NCBI GenBank assembly: GCA_023101885.1
Contig: JALPQD010000076.1
Location: forward strand, 708,897 to 772,896
DNA from: Typhlomys cinereus
Lineage: Eukaryota > Chordata > Mammalia > Rodentia > Platacanthomyidae
Direction: 5' to 3'
Length of the DNA stretch: 64,000 nucleotides
The translations under genes and the position numbers were made by a program. Positions 11,901 to 23,420 of this stretch are shown piece by piece; positions within the stretch are counted from its first letter, which is position 1; the number at the start of each line of letters is the position of its first letter. The notes under the pieces were generated by a model. The model searched no databases. It had not been told where the DNA came from and saw only the letters and a program-made list of their open reading frames with translations.

Positions 11901-12718
11901 ATCATAGTGTTAAGTTTCCAGGAATTAGTGTATTTTCTGTTGCTTGTTGTGTTGTGGATGCAAAGCTTAGGCCGTGATGGTCTGATAAGGTACAGGCTTA
12001 GAATTTCAACTTTCCTGTATATGTGGAGATTCATTTTGTGGCCCAATATGTGATCTATTTTGGAGAAAGTTCCGTGTGCTTCTGAGAAAAATGTGTATTC
12101 TTTGGTGCGTGGATGAAAAGTTCGATAGAGATCTGTAAGGTCCATTTCAGTAAGAGTTTGATTAAGCTCCAAAGTGTCTCTGTTAAGTTTTTTACCTGTA
12201 GATCTATCCCATGTTGAGAGGGCGATATTGAAATCCCCAAGAATTATCATTTGGAAATTGTTTTCTTGCTTTAGACGTTGTAGAGTTTGCTTAATGAATG
12301 TAGGGGGAGGCTGTATTGGATGCATATATGTTCAGTATTGTGAAGTCTTCCCGGTGAATTGTACCTATGACTAAAATATAGTATAGATCTGTGTCTCTTA
12401 GGATTTTTTTTGGTTTGAAGTCCACTTTGTCCGATAGCATAATGGCTACCCCTGCCTGTTTTCTGCTTCCATTAGCTTGTAGAATTGTTGACCAGCCCTT
12501 TATTTTTAGGATGTGCCTATCTTTTGTAGTGAGATGGGTTTCCTGCAGGCAGCAGATTGATGGATTGTGATTTTTAATCCAAATTTGTAATCTGTGTCTC
12601 TTGATTGGTGAATTAAGTCCATTAACATTTAGTGTTATAATGGAGAAACTATTGTTAATTCCAGATATTTATTATGTTTAGTTGTTTTCATAAGTATATT
12701 GCTTCTCTGTTAATGGTG

Positions 12719-13770
12719 TTATACTTCCCTTCTGTTCTCCTGGATATGCCTGTTTTTTTCTTCATGCTTGAGTATCATTTCTAGCATTTTTGGAAGGCCT
12801 GGTTTGGTGGACATGTATCTCTTCAAGTTGTCTTTATGCTGGAAGATTTTTCTTTCTCCATCGATCATGAGGGATAGTTTTGCGGGGTATATCAGCCTGG
12901 GTTGACATTTTTGCTCATTCAATACTTGAAGTATGTCTCTCCAAGCTCTTCTTGCTTTTACTGTTTCGACTGAGAAGTCATTTGTTATTTTAATAGGTTT
13001 ACCTTTAAAAGTGACTTGTTTTTTTTTCCCCCTTGAAGCTCTCAGTACCATTTATCTTGAATGTGGAGTGTTTTGACTATTATTTGCCGTGGCGAGTTTA
13101 TCTGTTTGGGGTGTGGAATGCTTCTTGTATTTTTTTGGGCCTCTCTTTCTTTAGATGAGGAAAGTTTTCTTTTATAATAATTTGAAAAATATCCTCACGT
13201 GTGGTATTTTGGGATTCTCATTTTGGTATTCCATGAATGCGCATGTGAGGCTTCTTCAGAGTGTCCCACAACTCTTGAGTATTCCTTTCAAATATCTTTT
13301 TGGCTTTAGCGACCTCTTCCATTGATCTGGTTAGTTCTTCCATTTTGTCTTCAAGATCTGATATTCTATTTTCTGCTTCATTAGTTCTGCTGATAAGACT
13401 GTTGAGTTCTGGGTTGAGGATACCTTGTCTTTTAGTTCAATTTTAAACTCTGCTTGAGATTGTTTTAACTGCTCTATGCTTGTTTTTTTTTTTTTTTTCT
13501 TCAACTGTTTTTCTCATCTCCTCCAAATGCCTGTTGTGTTCCTGTTCAAAGTGGTTAATGCAGTTATTTAACTCCTCCCAGATTTCCTCTTTCATAGTAT
13601 TTTTCATGGTAAAGATCAGGCTTTAAAAATCATTATCTTGGGTATGGCTTTCTTGGCTATTTTCTGTGAGTTTGTTCTGGTTGGAATCTATCATTATGAG
13701 GTTAATTCTTTTGGTAGGAGATTTGTTGTCTTAGTTTTTGTTTCTCATGGATTTGCACTATGACCTGGGC
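12719..13770 (-). pseudogene. L1-B ORF1 pseudogene
   Basis: ORF1p is the trimeric RNA-binding chaperone of the L1 RNP. The C-terminal domain is open at 12719-13051 and contains YPAKLSLMIDGERKIF, the conserved YPAKLS block. The RRM and coiled-coil parts upstream (13060-13700) are in several frames with stops and an A-run expansion near 13482-13499. The start lies near 13768, matched to the ATG of the better-preserved ORF1 at 40896. Not functional. Confidence 0.82.
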
Positions 13771-14362
13771 ATTGTTGTTTTATTTCTTAAGACACTTCAG
13801 TTTCTGTGTGTTTTTGATTGAACTGATTAGATCATATTACTATTCTTGAGCAGTTATTACTATTGTGTTTGCCTTGCAGTTGGGTACACTTGTCTGATAT
13901 TGGTGTTATTTCCTAGATGAGTACATCAATTAAGTCAGGTTTAGTAGACAGGGAGTGAAGATTAATATGGTAGTCCACTTTTTCAGTTTACTACCTTGGT
14001 GATATGTGAGGGTGAATGGTATAGTCCCTGAAGTTGTATGCCTTTTGGGGTGGCTATATGGTAAAGTTAAACAACAGTGACAAGTAATTGAAAGGAACAA
14101 GATGGTAAAAAGGGTTTGCTTATCTTTGAGCTGGATGTGAAGAATCTCTCCCGCGTGTTAGGATGATTTTAGAGGATTTCAGGTGTATGGCATTTGTACC
14201 CTAGAGCTTTGCTTGGGTTTTCTTTGAACTCTGTTGAATTCTGGGAAAAAGGGTCTTGCGTCTAGTTGTCATGCAGATCACCTAGGACCTGGGGCGTGAT
14301 CTAGGGGCCTTACTTGAGGAGCAGGGGGTCCACCCTGGTCTGAGTCCAGGGCAAAAAAAAGC
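13771..14362 (-). other. L1-B 5' UTR-like region
   Basis: Stretch between the ORF1 start and the point where the old L1 resumes. It is AT-rich and low in CpG over most of its length, ending in 'cctggggcgtgatctagggg', which faintly resembles the CpG-rich monomer at 40961-41200. It differs strongly from the L1-G 5' UTR, which joins its monomer about 65 bases from the ORF1 start. Confidence 0.55.
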
Positions 14363-15009
14363 TGTTTATTTATTTATGGTCCAAATTATTTATCTGTTGG
14401 TGATAATGGAGTATTAAAGTATCCCACTATTAATGTGTTAAAGTTAACCAGTATCTTTATTTGTAATAGTATTTGTTTTATGAATTTGGATGTATCAGGG
14501 TTTGGTGCTTATACATTTACAATTGTAGTATCTTCTTTCTTTTCCTTACTATGAGATGAACTCTTTTATCTTTCCTAAACACTTTTGTTTTAAAATCTAT
14601 TGTTTCAGATATTAGATCAATATACCTTCTTATTTCATTGTTCCATTTGTTTAAAATAACTATTCCATCTTTGTAACCAATGGAAATTTGTGTCTTTCAC
14701 AGTAAGGCATTTTTATTAGAAGTAGCAGAAACTTTAATACCGTTTTCTAAACCAGCCAGTGTATTTTATTGGGTAATTGAAACCTTAAATATTCAGTATT
14801 ATTTTTGAAATAAGGGTATTGATCCCTGTCATTTTTGGATTTTGGTGTTTTTATAGACAACTTGTGGCTATCTGTCATAATATTGTCTGTTTTCCAGTGT
14901 GGCCTCTTGAGAGCCTTTATTTTTGTCTTCAGTTCAAAGCATTACTGCTAGTATCCTCTTTAAAGCTGGCTTGTCATTTTTTTAATTATTTATTTATTCA
15001 TTCATTTAC

Positions 15010-15055
<46 letters not shown>

Positions 15056-16320
15056 CAGAGGGCACTGTGTGTCCCTGTGGAGGACCAAAGGTAACTTTGG
15101 GAATCATCCTGAATTGCTTCTACTTTCTTCTGGCTTCACTCTGGGATATCCCAGGCTCCACCTGCCAGGGCCAGAAGTGCAGGATATCGTTCGTTCTGCC
15201 TGGCAAGTTTTTTTTTTTTTTTTTTTTTTTGTGGGACCTGGGATCTGAACTCAGGACCTTCTGCTTGTGAGACAGAGCCTTAATCCCTGAGCCATCTCTC
15301 CAGTCCTAGTGTTCTTGTTTTATTTTGTTTTGTTTTGGTTTTTGTCTCTTTAAACCATGAAAAGTTTTTATTTTCCCTTCAAGTCTATGGACAGTTAGAT
15401 ATAGTATTCTAAGCTGACTCTTATGGACTTGCAGCATTTGAAATGTATCTTCCCAAGTCCTCTAGTTTCATTGAATTACTGGTTGTTATTCTGATGGGCC
15501 TTGTTCGTATGTGTTTGTCCCTCCTCTTATGTAGCTTTTTTTTAATTATCTTTTTGTGTGTGTGTAAAACAGCTTTTAAAATCCTTTCATTGTTCTGGCT
15601 TTAGTATTTTCAGCTATGTTTGAGAAAATTTCTTGTATTGATAGTTATCTCTTCCTCCAGACTTGCTAATTTTTTTCAAACAGTATATTGAAGACATCAG
15701 CCATCTGTATGACCTGTATTTCCTATTCTTCTTCTATTGCCATGATTTCTAAATCTTGTATTATGGTTTCCCAGTGTCCCTGTATATTATGGTCACATAT
15801 TTTATTGTTTATTAATTTCTTCATTTGTGTAACATAGTTTATCTACCATGTCCTTAAGCCCTGATGTTCTGATTTCCATATGGTCAATTCTATTGATGAG
15901 ACATTCTACTTAACTTTTTGTTTAACTTCTTGAATATTTCATCTCTAGCTTCTTTTTTTTTTGGGTTTTCTTCTCCTTCTTCTTCAGTATTTGATTTTCA
16001 TACACTGGATTGTCCTCTCAATTTCACTTGGCAGAGTGTTTGTATTTGTTCAGAGTTCAGTCTGATTATTCTTTCCTCTTTAAGTTCATTCAGATGTTTA
16101 TTTTTGGTCTATTTGTATTCTTTTAAACTGTTGATCATGTTTATAATTTTTCTATTGAATTCTGTATTGTTCATTTCTCCTTGTTTGTTCTCATGGAAAA
16201 AATGTCTATACACTTGGTGGATTTTGATAGACATGCTGTCTTGGATTTTCATATTACCTACTTTTTCAGGAAGACTGGGACATCTTGAATTAGATTTTTT
16301 ATTGTCCCTTTAATATATGT
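14363..16320 (-). mobile_element. Old L1 resumed (ORF2 N-terminus, ORF1), interrupted by a SINE
   Basis: Antisense of the L1 ORF2 N-terminal region ('ggtgataatggagtattaa', 'tttacaattgtagtatcttc'), the inter-ORF region, and ORF1 including the area equivalent to YPAKLS (about 15380-15440) and the coiled coil (to about 16300). Very diverged, with no useful frame. It is probably the continuation of 620-1705. The SINE at 14975-15307 splits it. Bases 16320-16650 may be its 5' UTR but show no clear match. Confidence 0.65.
14975..15307 (-). mobile_element. B2-like tRNA-derived SINE (older subfamily) with (TG)n
   Basis: Minus-strand SINE: the tRNA-like head is at the right ('ctgagccatctctccagtcc' at the end, 'gggatctgaactcagg' as the B-box region), the A-rich tail is at the left as T/AT-rich sequence, and a TG repeat (about 15011-15053) lies between tail and body. 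The body matches the SINE at 51696-52067 ('ggaatcatcctg', 'tcccaggctc'). A T-run at 15209-15230 is an internal expansion. Plus-strand frames of repeated Met-Cys-Val are microsatellite artefacts. Confidence 0.85.
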
Positions 16321-16649
16321 TTTAATCCCACAAGGCAAGAATCCTCAGATGTGACATGGGACAATATACTTTATAGGTCTCCCTTGCCACTCTAGTGAGG
16401 GGGGGACTGTTGGGAGAAGCAATGCTTCTATGGTCACATGAGGCCATCTCCAAGGGGGTTTCAGAGTTTTAGAGGGCAGAGAAGGGCTAAGACCCAACAA
16501 GAGGTTGGTAGATAATGGGGATGATTACTCAGTGCTGCCCAGTACATAATGGTAGGAACAAACATGGCATGTCTACCTAAGAGGTTGGTGGGTGGCAAGA
16601 TGGGCCACAGGTATGGTTACTGGGGGGGGAAAGCATCAATGATCTTACT

Positions 16650-17545
16650 CTGCTGTTTAAAAAAATGAATTACATACCTGCCAAAATGTGCCCAGTGATA
16701 TCATAGTAGCACCCCCGCTCTTGGAATATGGCCACTCTTTGAGTATACTCAAGTCCCATTTTTCAAGATGAAACTCATCCATAGTACTGTGAACCAAGTC
16801 CTGACAGCATGTCTGAAGATGTCATAGGGTTTCAGACCTAAACTTATTACTATTTAGTTAAACTGACAGAACACTAATATGCCTTCTAAATATTTATGTT
16901 TAAACCATAGACAAACATTATTAATACCCTTGATCAAGAAATTTGTTTGTAATGAATGGTAATGAATACATACACATGACACAATTAACAAAGAAAAAGT
17001 AATAGTTACATGCTTACCCATAAACAGCAGATTTATATATCTCTTTCTAAGTCTCTGTGAACATTGAGAAAAAGTGGGAGGAAAGACCGTAAGAGCTGGA
17101 AGATAGGAAAAGGGCTATGAAATGCTCACCTATGCTGGTGAAATCTTATAACACAGCAGATATGGCTGAGTACTCCACGATTGTACAGGTCTGACTTGCA
17201 AAATGTTTATCATTGATTGATAAAGAGCCCATGAGGTCCTAACCCTACCTGATGAACTATTGACATCTGATACATTCTGATGGAGCAGAGCTATGTACCC
17301 ACTGAGACACACACCATGTTCTCATGGGTATTCTAAAACATATGGTCACATTGAAGCACCTAGTCAAAGTCTCTGAATCTCAAAAGAAAACAAACAGATG
17401 TGGCTGTGGCAAAGAGATTTACAGGGAAGTGGGGAAGTAATAGGGAGTGGAGGAAGATCAGAAAGAGAGGGGACATTACAATAATCAGAATGCACTATAT
17501 ATACAATTCTCAATAAAATCAATAAATGTTATAAAACAATAAAAA
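16650..17545 (+). mobile_element. Old rodent L1 3' UTR (Lx-like)
   Basis: Contains 'ggaaaagggctatgaaatgc', 'agcagatatggctgagtact', 'atgtggctgtggcaaag' and an end with 'cattacaataatcagaatgc' followed by an AATAAA-rich tail at 17510-17545. This order is typical of the 3' UTR of old rodent (Lx-type) L1. Left boundary uncertain. No coding capacity. Confidence 0.55.
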
Positions 17546-17559
17546 TAATAAACAACAGC

Positions 17560-19083
17560 TCTTGGATTTTTTTATCAGTTAGAAACAGATTCAGAAAAAA
17601 TAAGACAGCAATACAGATTAAATGAAGAAGAATATCAGGATATGTACTGCTAAAACATCCTGTTTTCTCCATATTCACACTGCCAAACTAGTAGGGAAAC
17701 TGAGGCCAGGCATTTTCAAATGATCTTCTGTGTCAGGAAGCTTATATTCCTGTAGGAGATTCTAGAGTTACCTAGTCTGGCCGAGTGTGACTAGTTTTCT
17801 GGTGGGAAGGGGACTAGAGAACCATTCAGCCAGACTCTTTCTGAAGGTAGAGGAAATGCAGGAAACTTTGGCCAAACGGGAGGAGGTGGGCATGGAGCTC
17901 ATGGATAGCGGGAAGTGTTCTTCAGAGGGAAAGGAGGAGAAGAGAAAACAATAAAATGATTGTTTGGGGAAAGGCTGAATGGGCAAGAGATGAATGTGGG
18001 CTGAATTGTGAGAAAGAGGAGGAGCTGAGCAGGAAGGTGGAGCTGATATCCTGACAGTTTCAGAAATTTTTATCTCATTTTTCAGAAATCTCTCCAGCAT
18101 TGTTCCTTCACTTAAACAGTGAAAAAAACCTGTGCAACCTGTTCGTCAGTTGTCTCACAGATCACTCTTCCAGGTATCATGACTGAAAGCCTCTTATGAA
18201 GCATAAGCCACTCCCTTGGATCCAGTGCATCGGCTTAACCAACCAGGTCAGTGGGCTCCGTATTTAAGTGTAAATGTGATCATGATAATGCCAAAGAGTT
18301 GAGCTGCAACGTTTGCTCATGGGATAGTGTGGACATCTCCCTTTATGAATCAGAGAACAGTAAAATTCACTCCTAAATACAGCCTTTTGGTTTGGGGTGC
18401 TTTTCTGAATCAGAAACTAGGAAAAGAGCCTGAAGTCAGTGCCCTGTAAGTACATTTTATACAGGTCTATCATATCACATAGCACATATTAAATAAGAGG
18501 TAATTGTGAAAGAGTTGTTCGTCCTTTACAGCTAAGAGGAGGAACCTATAGACCAAAGAGGGAACTCTCAAAGGCAGGCATGCCAATCCTTTGCTTTAGA
18601 TGCTCTTGGTTCTTTTTAACTGACAGTTTAATTTAAATTGGTAATTCCATAAACAATATATAGGTATGAACTACACAATGATGCACTTTGACTATGTCTT
18701 TCTTGTGACTGGTGGATTTAAACTATTAATATATAAGATAATAAGTGATACCCATTGAAACAATGTCTAATTTTTTTTACTCTTTTCCCTTTTTGTTCTA
18801 TGTCACTGTTTCTGTCAGTGATTCCTTTTCTTTCATACAGATTCTGTAACACATGTCGTTTAAATCTCTTTTACTCCATTCTTGTCCTATGCTTCCTATT
18901 TTGGAAATTTCTTATGTTTTCTTTCAACTATGTAGCATAATATGAAATTAAGATATAATTTCTTTTTGCATACTATGATATTGTTTGTTGTGCAATGCAA
19001 GATCATGTAATAATACAATATACTTTGTAAAATTTTAGTTATTAAAACATTACTTTGCATATTAATAGGATTCTCTATGACAT
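17560..19083 (+). repeat. Duplication unit 1, left part (exon-like block with splice donor)
   Basis: Diverged copy of the unit also at 30171-31760, 36061-36510, 38260-39088, 42880-44000 and 50480-51682. A purine-rich 5' section (17640-18100) precedes an exon-like block ending CCAG at 18246 with donor GTCAGT at 18247. A 'cagaaactaggaaaagagcc' block follows at 18410-18430, then 'ttaaataagaggtaatt' near 18490 and 'ccaaagagggaactctcaaa' near 18560. The minus ORF 17768-18100 is not supported. Function unknown: possibly a non-coding first exon. Confidence 0.5.
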
Positions 19084-19189
19084 TTCTATATATTGATGTT
19101 ATTTTTTATTTATTTCTGCTCATACAAACTTTTTTATTAAAATTTTTATAATTTTAATTTTTAAAATTTTATATGTATATCTTTTTTTT

Positions 19190-19273
19190 CACAGTCCCTT
19201 TCTTTATTCAGCACATTCGCTCCCACTCTAACTTGCCCGGCCCTTTGGTGGCTGGTAATGCCACCATTGATTC
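19190..19273 (-). other. Non-L1 84-bp segment with AATAAA, transduced or template-switched
   Basis: GC-richer than its surroundings and absent from the other L1 tails in the window. In L1 sense it ends in AATAAA followed about 13 bases later by an A-run, the layout of a normal mRNA 3' end. It could be a 3' transduction from the source locus or the end of a cellular mRNA joined by template switching. I do not recognise the source gene. Confidence 0.7.
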
Positions 19274-20726
19274 TTTTTTTTTTTTATTTCCACTCATACA
19301 AACTTAACAGGTATACTGGTCCCCCCATCCCCTTCTGCCCCCCACCCTTCCCTTCCCTCCCCATCCCCTAGTGCCTCCCCCTCCTATCCCCGGAGCATCC
19401 TTTAATGTGCATGCCAAACTCTCCTCTGGGTCCTCCTCTCTGATGAGGTGCAAGGACCCAGTGGCATTTCCCAGAACCCTTTCCTGTGTTCTCTTTAAGC
19501 ATAGGAACACTACTGTGGCTGTCAATCGCTTGCCTCCAAGGATCCTAGTGCCTTTAGCAAATGCTAGACTTTGTGGAGTCAATAGTGTGTTAAATATTGA
19601 GCAGGGCATGCAAAGTCCAATTATGATTGCTTCGGCCCTAACTTGTGTGAAGTATCTTGCAAATCATTGCTCCTCCCATCCTTTTGCTCTTACACTCTTA
19701 CCGCCCCCTCTTCCGCAAATTTCCCTGAGCTTCAGGATGGGGAGAGATTAGGCTGGCCTAGTTCTAGGTGGTTGATATAGAGTCTCTGATGTTCTGGATT
19801 ATGGTTTGTTGATTTATTTTTTCAGTTTTGCTGCTCCTGCAATGCCCTTCAATCCTTCCTGATGGGTATTGTATATCACCCCCTGGCCAGAGATAAAAAC
19901 CTGTTAAATTAGAGTCTTCTTATAAGAGTATATTCAAAGCTAGATGTAATAAAATTAGGAAACCCCAGTGAGAGAGGGGTCAATCACCCATTTGCGATAT
20001 GGTTACTTTCTATCTGCCAAACTATACGCCCACCCCTTCTGGTAAGATCATACCCTATCAGTTGTAAATGATCAGGAAGGAAAGTCTGTGAACTGAACCA
20101 GGTGTCTCATTACTTACTTGAAGTCCTTGATGGTCGCCTATTTTCTCTGCTGTAACATGGTCCCCTCTCTCCTTTTTACTGGTGTGTCCCCCTTTCATAA
20201 TCTTTGCAATTACTATAGATATTATAGAGATTTATCTTTGAGTGTCTCTAAGTGGGTTTGGTACTAGGATCCACCTATTAGGGAATACATACGGTGCTTA
20301 ATTTTCTGTGTCTGGGATACTTTACTCAATGTAATTGTTTCTAATTCCATCCATTTCCCGGCAAATTCCATTAATTCATCATTTTTGATGGCTGAGTAGT
20401 ATTCCATTGTATAAATGTACCACATTTTCCTTATCCACTCATCAACTGTTGGACATTTGGGTTGATTCCACTACTTTGCTATTGTAAACAGTGCTGCTAT
20501 GAACATGGTCATGCTTGTGTTATCGACGTGAATTTTTGCTGTATGGGGGATTATTCCCAAAAGTGGAATAGCATGGCATATGGCATTTCAATCTTTAATT
20601 TCTTCCAGATGGCTCACCAGAGTGGTTGTATGAGCCTGCATTCCCACCAGCAATGTAGGAGAATTCCCCTCTTTCCACATCCTCTCCAGCATTTATTGTT
20701 GTTTGTGTTTTGGATTTTTGCCATCT

Positions 20727-20780
20727 ATATATTATATCAATATATCAATATATATATATCAATACATCAATATATCAATA
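20727..20780. repeat. AT-rich 'atatca' filler at the 5' junction of L1-E
   Basis: Imperfect repeats of 'tatatcaa' lie exactly between the L1-E 5' end and the right TSD. The motif is the reverse complement of the 'atatattgat' in the TSD itself, suggesting filler synthesised from the target strands during closure of the insertion, or later microsatellite growth. Confidence 0.7.
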
Positions 20781-21290
20781 TTCTATATATTGATGTTATT
20801 TTTGTAGAACCTCCCTCCTTAAATTATCTTCTCCTTTTCTCTCCTGCTGGATATTCATAATTTCTGGCATTTGTTCTCCATTACATAATTCCAGAGGAGT
20901 GAGTGTGTACATATATATGCATATAAATATGCATTTATGTGATGTTTGCAAATGTAACTTTATACAAGGAAAGGTATGATTCAATATATTGTTGCTAATA
21001 TTAATTATCAATCTATTTTATCTTCAATTTTTATTCTTTCATCATCTGTTTTTTTTGTAGCTGTCAATCTCTTACTTGCATCTTTTCTGTTTTATTTAAT
21101 CATTCTTTCCATGGGTAGTCTACGTGTAAGACACTCTCAGGGTTTTTTTTTTTTTTCTCAAAATCACATAGCATGTTTGTTTTACTTTTGCAGTATAATT
21201 TTTTACTATACTTCGCAGTTCTATTTATGCCTTTAATTTGGAGATGATGACTAAGATAATTTGTTCGAGTATACCCCTTATTTTGGACAG
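20781..21290 (+). repeat. Duplication unit 1, right part
   Basis: Continues unit 1 after L1-E. The stretch 21030-21130 ('catctgttttttttgtagct', 'aatcattctttccatgggta') matches 31490-31570 of unit 2 ('tatcactctttccatggctt'). AT-rich, non-coding. Confidence 0.5.
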
Positions 21291-21299
21291 GTTACACTA

Positions 21300-21561
21300 G
21301 GAGAAAATTCATCAGACTGGGTTCTAATGAAATCATTTGCCTTGAGGACAAGAAAAAGCAAAAGAATCTGAATTCAAGTCCCCAGAGCCCACATAAAATG
21401 TCAGGTAACATTCTTGTTTGTAATTCCTGCTCCTAAAGGCAGAGCTTATGAATCTCCAGGGCAAGATATCTAACTAGACTATCCCTAAAATGAGCTCAAG
21501 TTTAGAGTTGGAAGAGTGATCAAGAATTATTTTTGATAGCAACTCTTGGTCCTCTACACAC

Positions 21562-21610
<49 letters not shown>

Positions 21611-21725
21611 CATATGTACATGCACATATGCACACACATGAAAAATGTACACACACAAATATGTACAGCCTAAATACCCATGTGCACACACCATATGCAA
21701 ACATACACACACACTGCCCACATCT
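21300..21725 (+). mobile_element. B4/B2-like SINE with (CA)n
   Basis: Old SINE on the plus strand: 'gaattcaagtccccagagcc' (B-box region and following sequence), 'taattcctgctcctaaaggc', then a CA microsatellite (about 21557-21612) and CA/TA-rich decay to about 21720. The minus-strand ORFs of alternating Val-Cys are microsatellite artefacts. Confidence 0.65.
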
Positions 21726-23099
21726 CTAGTGTCAGGTTGACAGTGGAATCTCACTGGCTCAACAGGTATTCTATTGTGAAAAATCGTTGAAAAACAGAAT
21801 TGAAAACAAATCAGGTAGAGTTTCAAGCAAACCACCTAATTCTTCATTTTCTCTTAAAAGTGAGACAAAGGTACAGTTCTACAACAATTCTTATTATATA
21901 CAAATGTAAAATGTTTTTAACAAATAATGTTAAAGAAGTCTGGTGAAGAGTTTCTAAGTGGCTGCTCATCTGGTCAGTAATCACATATGGCCTAAGGAGT
22001 TGAATCTAAAGAACCATGGGACTGGAATAACTCAATACAGGCATACTTGTCCCCGTTTTTATCATACTTTTTATGATCTTCTAGAAAAGTAGTTCTTTCT
22101 GTGTCATTGCTTTTGGCTTTGTAAGTTCATATATCTGAGATACTAAGGAGAATCATTTCATCAGGAAAGACAATTAATTTGCACCTTAAGGTATTGCTAA
22201 CAAACTGGACTCTGCAGGTCTCCCAAACATTTTTGCCTTAATAGTACTGGTTTCTCACGTCATTATCTTATATTATAACAGGGCTAGTTATTATTTCTTT
22301 CATCTTAACTTTATTAAAAGGGACTTTGACGGTGAATGTGGTCTAGCTTAAAGAGTTTAATGTGAGCCTGATACAAATGTATGTTCAATAAAGTAAAAAA
22401 TTGAGGTCAGTTGTATGAGATGCTGTTTTTACACCTTTGAATTGTGAACTTACTTACTTTCAATATACTTACTGCATGCATTTCTGATAAGAGTATTGGA
22501 AATTCCAAATAAACTATAGCTTTAACATATCAAGGATTCTCATTTCCTCTTTGGGCATGTATATTTTTCCATATAAAATACCTCTTTTTATTTCTGTTGA
22601 ATTTCCTTGCTTTGAAGTCTGTACTGATGAAATTCAAACAATCTACTTATTTGTATTCACACAGTATGAATTACCATTAACTTAGTATAAACGAAATATC
22701 TATCTGGGTAGTACATGATTTGAGTTTTCATTACAAAGACGGCTTCCACCACTAACATGTTGTTAGTGATGGTCATCTTCTATGCTGCACATTTTTTCTA
22801 TGTAAAGAGTGGTGGTGGTATTGAGATCATCTAGAAAGAAGGGAAGCATAGAAGATGAAAAGAAGCCAGTGTGGAGGTAGGATTCTGGGTTTAAATATTA
22901 GAATCTAGCTTAAGTTAGACCAGCTGGGATTTTTCTTTACAAAATGTCATCTAAATACAGAGATGACAGGCTCATATGACATCAAAATATAATGAAATTT
23001 GAGGTTAATAGTTTAGACTTTCATCTGCACTTTTGCAATAGAAAGCCAAATTTCAAATTCACCAAATTACATAATTTCTATCTTTCTAAATTACCTCTT
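21726..23099. other. Intergenic, no recognised feature
   Basis: AT-rich single-copy-looking sequence with stops in all frames. I see no RNA gene, repeat family or exon that I can support. Confidence 0.5.
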
Positions 23100-23420
23100 A
23101 ATTAATTTGCTTTTATTCTTTTCCTGTTTCCCTCAACTTCTGTTTTTCCTTGCCCTCTAGTTTTTTTAACTCTCCCTTCAGCTCTCCTTCCTTCTTCAAC
23201 ATGTCCTCTCCCCATCATCCCTTTGTCTTCTTCTTCCCTTCCCCTCTTTCTTTTACTTTTTTTTTTCCTCTTCCCCTCACCCCAGTCTGGCCCTTCCTTT
23301 TATTCTCCTTCCATCATACCTCCCCTAACCCTATGTCTCTGATACTGTCCTCTCTTCTGGCTCCCTGATTTCCTTTCCCCTTTTATTTCTTTACTCCCTT
23401 CACACATCACATAGAGAGTA
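23100..23420. repeat. Pyrimidine-rich (CT) low-complexity tract
   Basis: Long C/T-rich stretch. It resembles the antisense of a decayed L1 3' UTR polypurine tract, but no flanking L1 sequence is clear. The proline/serine-rich plus ORF (23150-23368) is a composition artefact. Bases 23421-24126 hold nothing recognisable. Confidence 0.55.

Larger units (their letters stand above)
7106..12690 (-). pseudogene. L1-B ORF2 pseudogene (split by L1-C)
   Basis: Near-complete ORF2 in broken frames. The N-terminal TLNVNGLNSPIKRHR type block lies near 12600-12640. An endonuclease piece with GDFN and SKIDHILGHK (11720-12325) has lost the SDH motif where L1-A keeps SDHHGL. The RT part contains [14 protein letters not shown] (11098-11760). 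A 360-residue open stretch (9834-10916) covers RT motifs through the thumb. In it the catalytic FADD box reads FAYD, removing an essential aspartate. The C-terminus contains [19 protein letters not shown] (to 8955) and continues after L1-C at 7168-7106. Confidence 0.88.
6098..14362 (-). mobile_element. L1-B, full-length-size L1 (5' UTR, ORF1, ORF2, 3' UTR), inactivated
   Basis: 3' tail at 6098-6125, C-rich tract 6140-6230, 3' UTR to about 7105, then a sense-strand L1-C insertion at 7169-8954. ORF2 runs from about 7106 through 8955 to about 12690, ORF1 12719-13770, and a 5' UTR-like region to about 14362. Without L1-C it measures about 6.5 kb, the usual size of a complete rodent L1. It lies inside an older L1 that resumes at 14363. 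Both ORFs carry multiple disabling changes. Confidence 0.85.
19107..20780 (-). mobile_element. L1-E, truncated L1 with a foreign polyadenylated 3' segment
   Basis: L1 C-terminal ORF2 (20290-20726), 3' UTR (19290-20290) and T-run (19274-19285). Downstream in L1 sense comes a non-L1 segment (19190-19273) with AATAAA (minus, 19203-19208) and its own A8 tail (19182-19189), an AT-rich stretch, and a second L1-like tail (19107-19131). A perfect 23-base repeat at 19084-19106 and 20781-20803 encloses everything, so it entered as one unit. See findings. Confidence 0.9.

Noticed and set aside
15010..15270. Cys-Val repeat proteins (also 21474-21835, 51770-51957, 59382-59752)
   Set aside because: Translations of TG/CA microsatellites.
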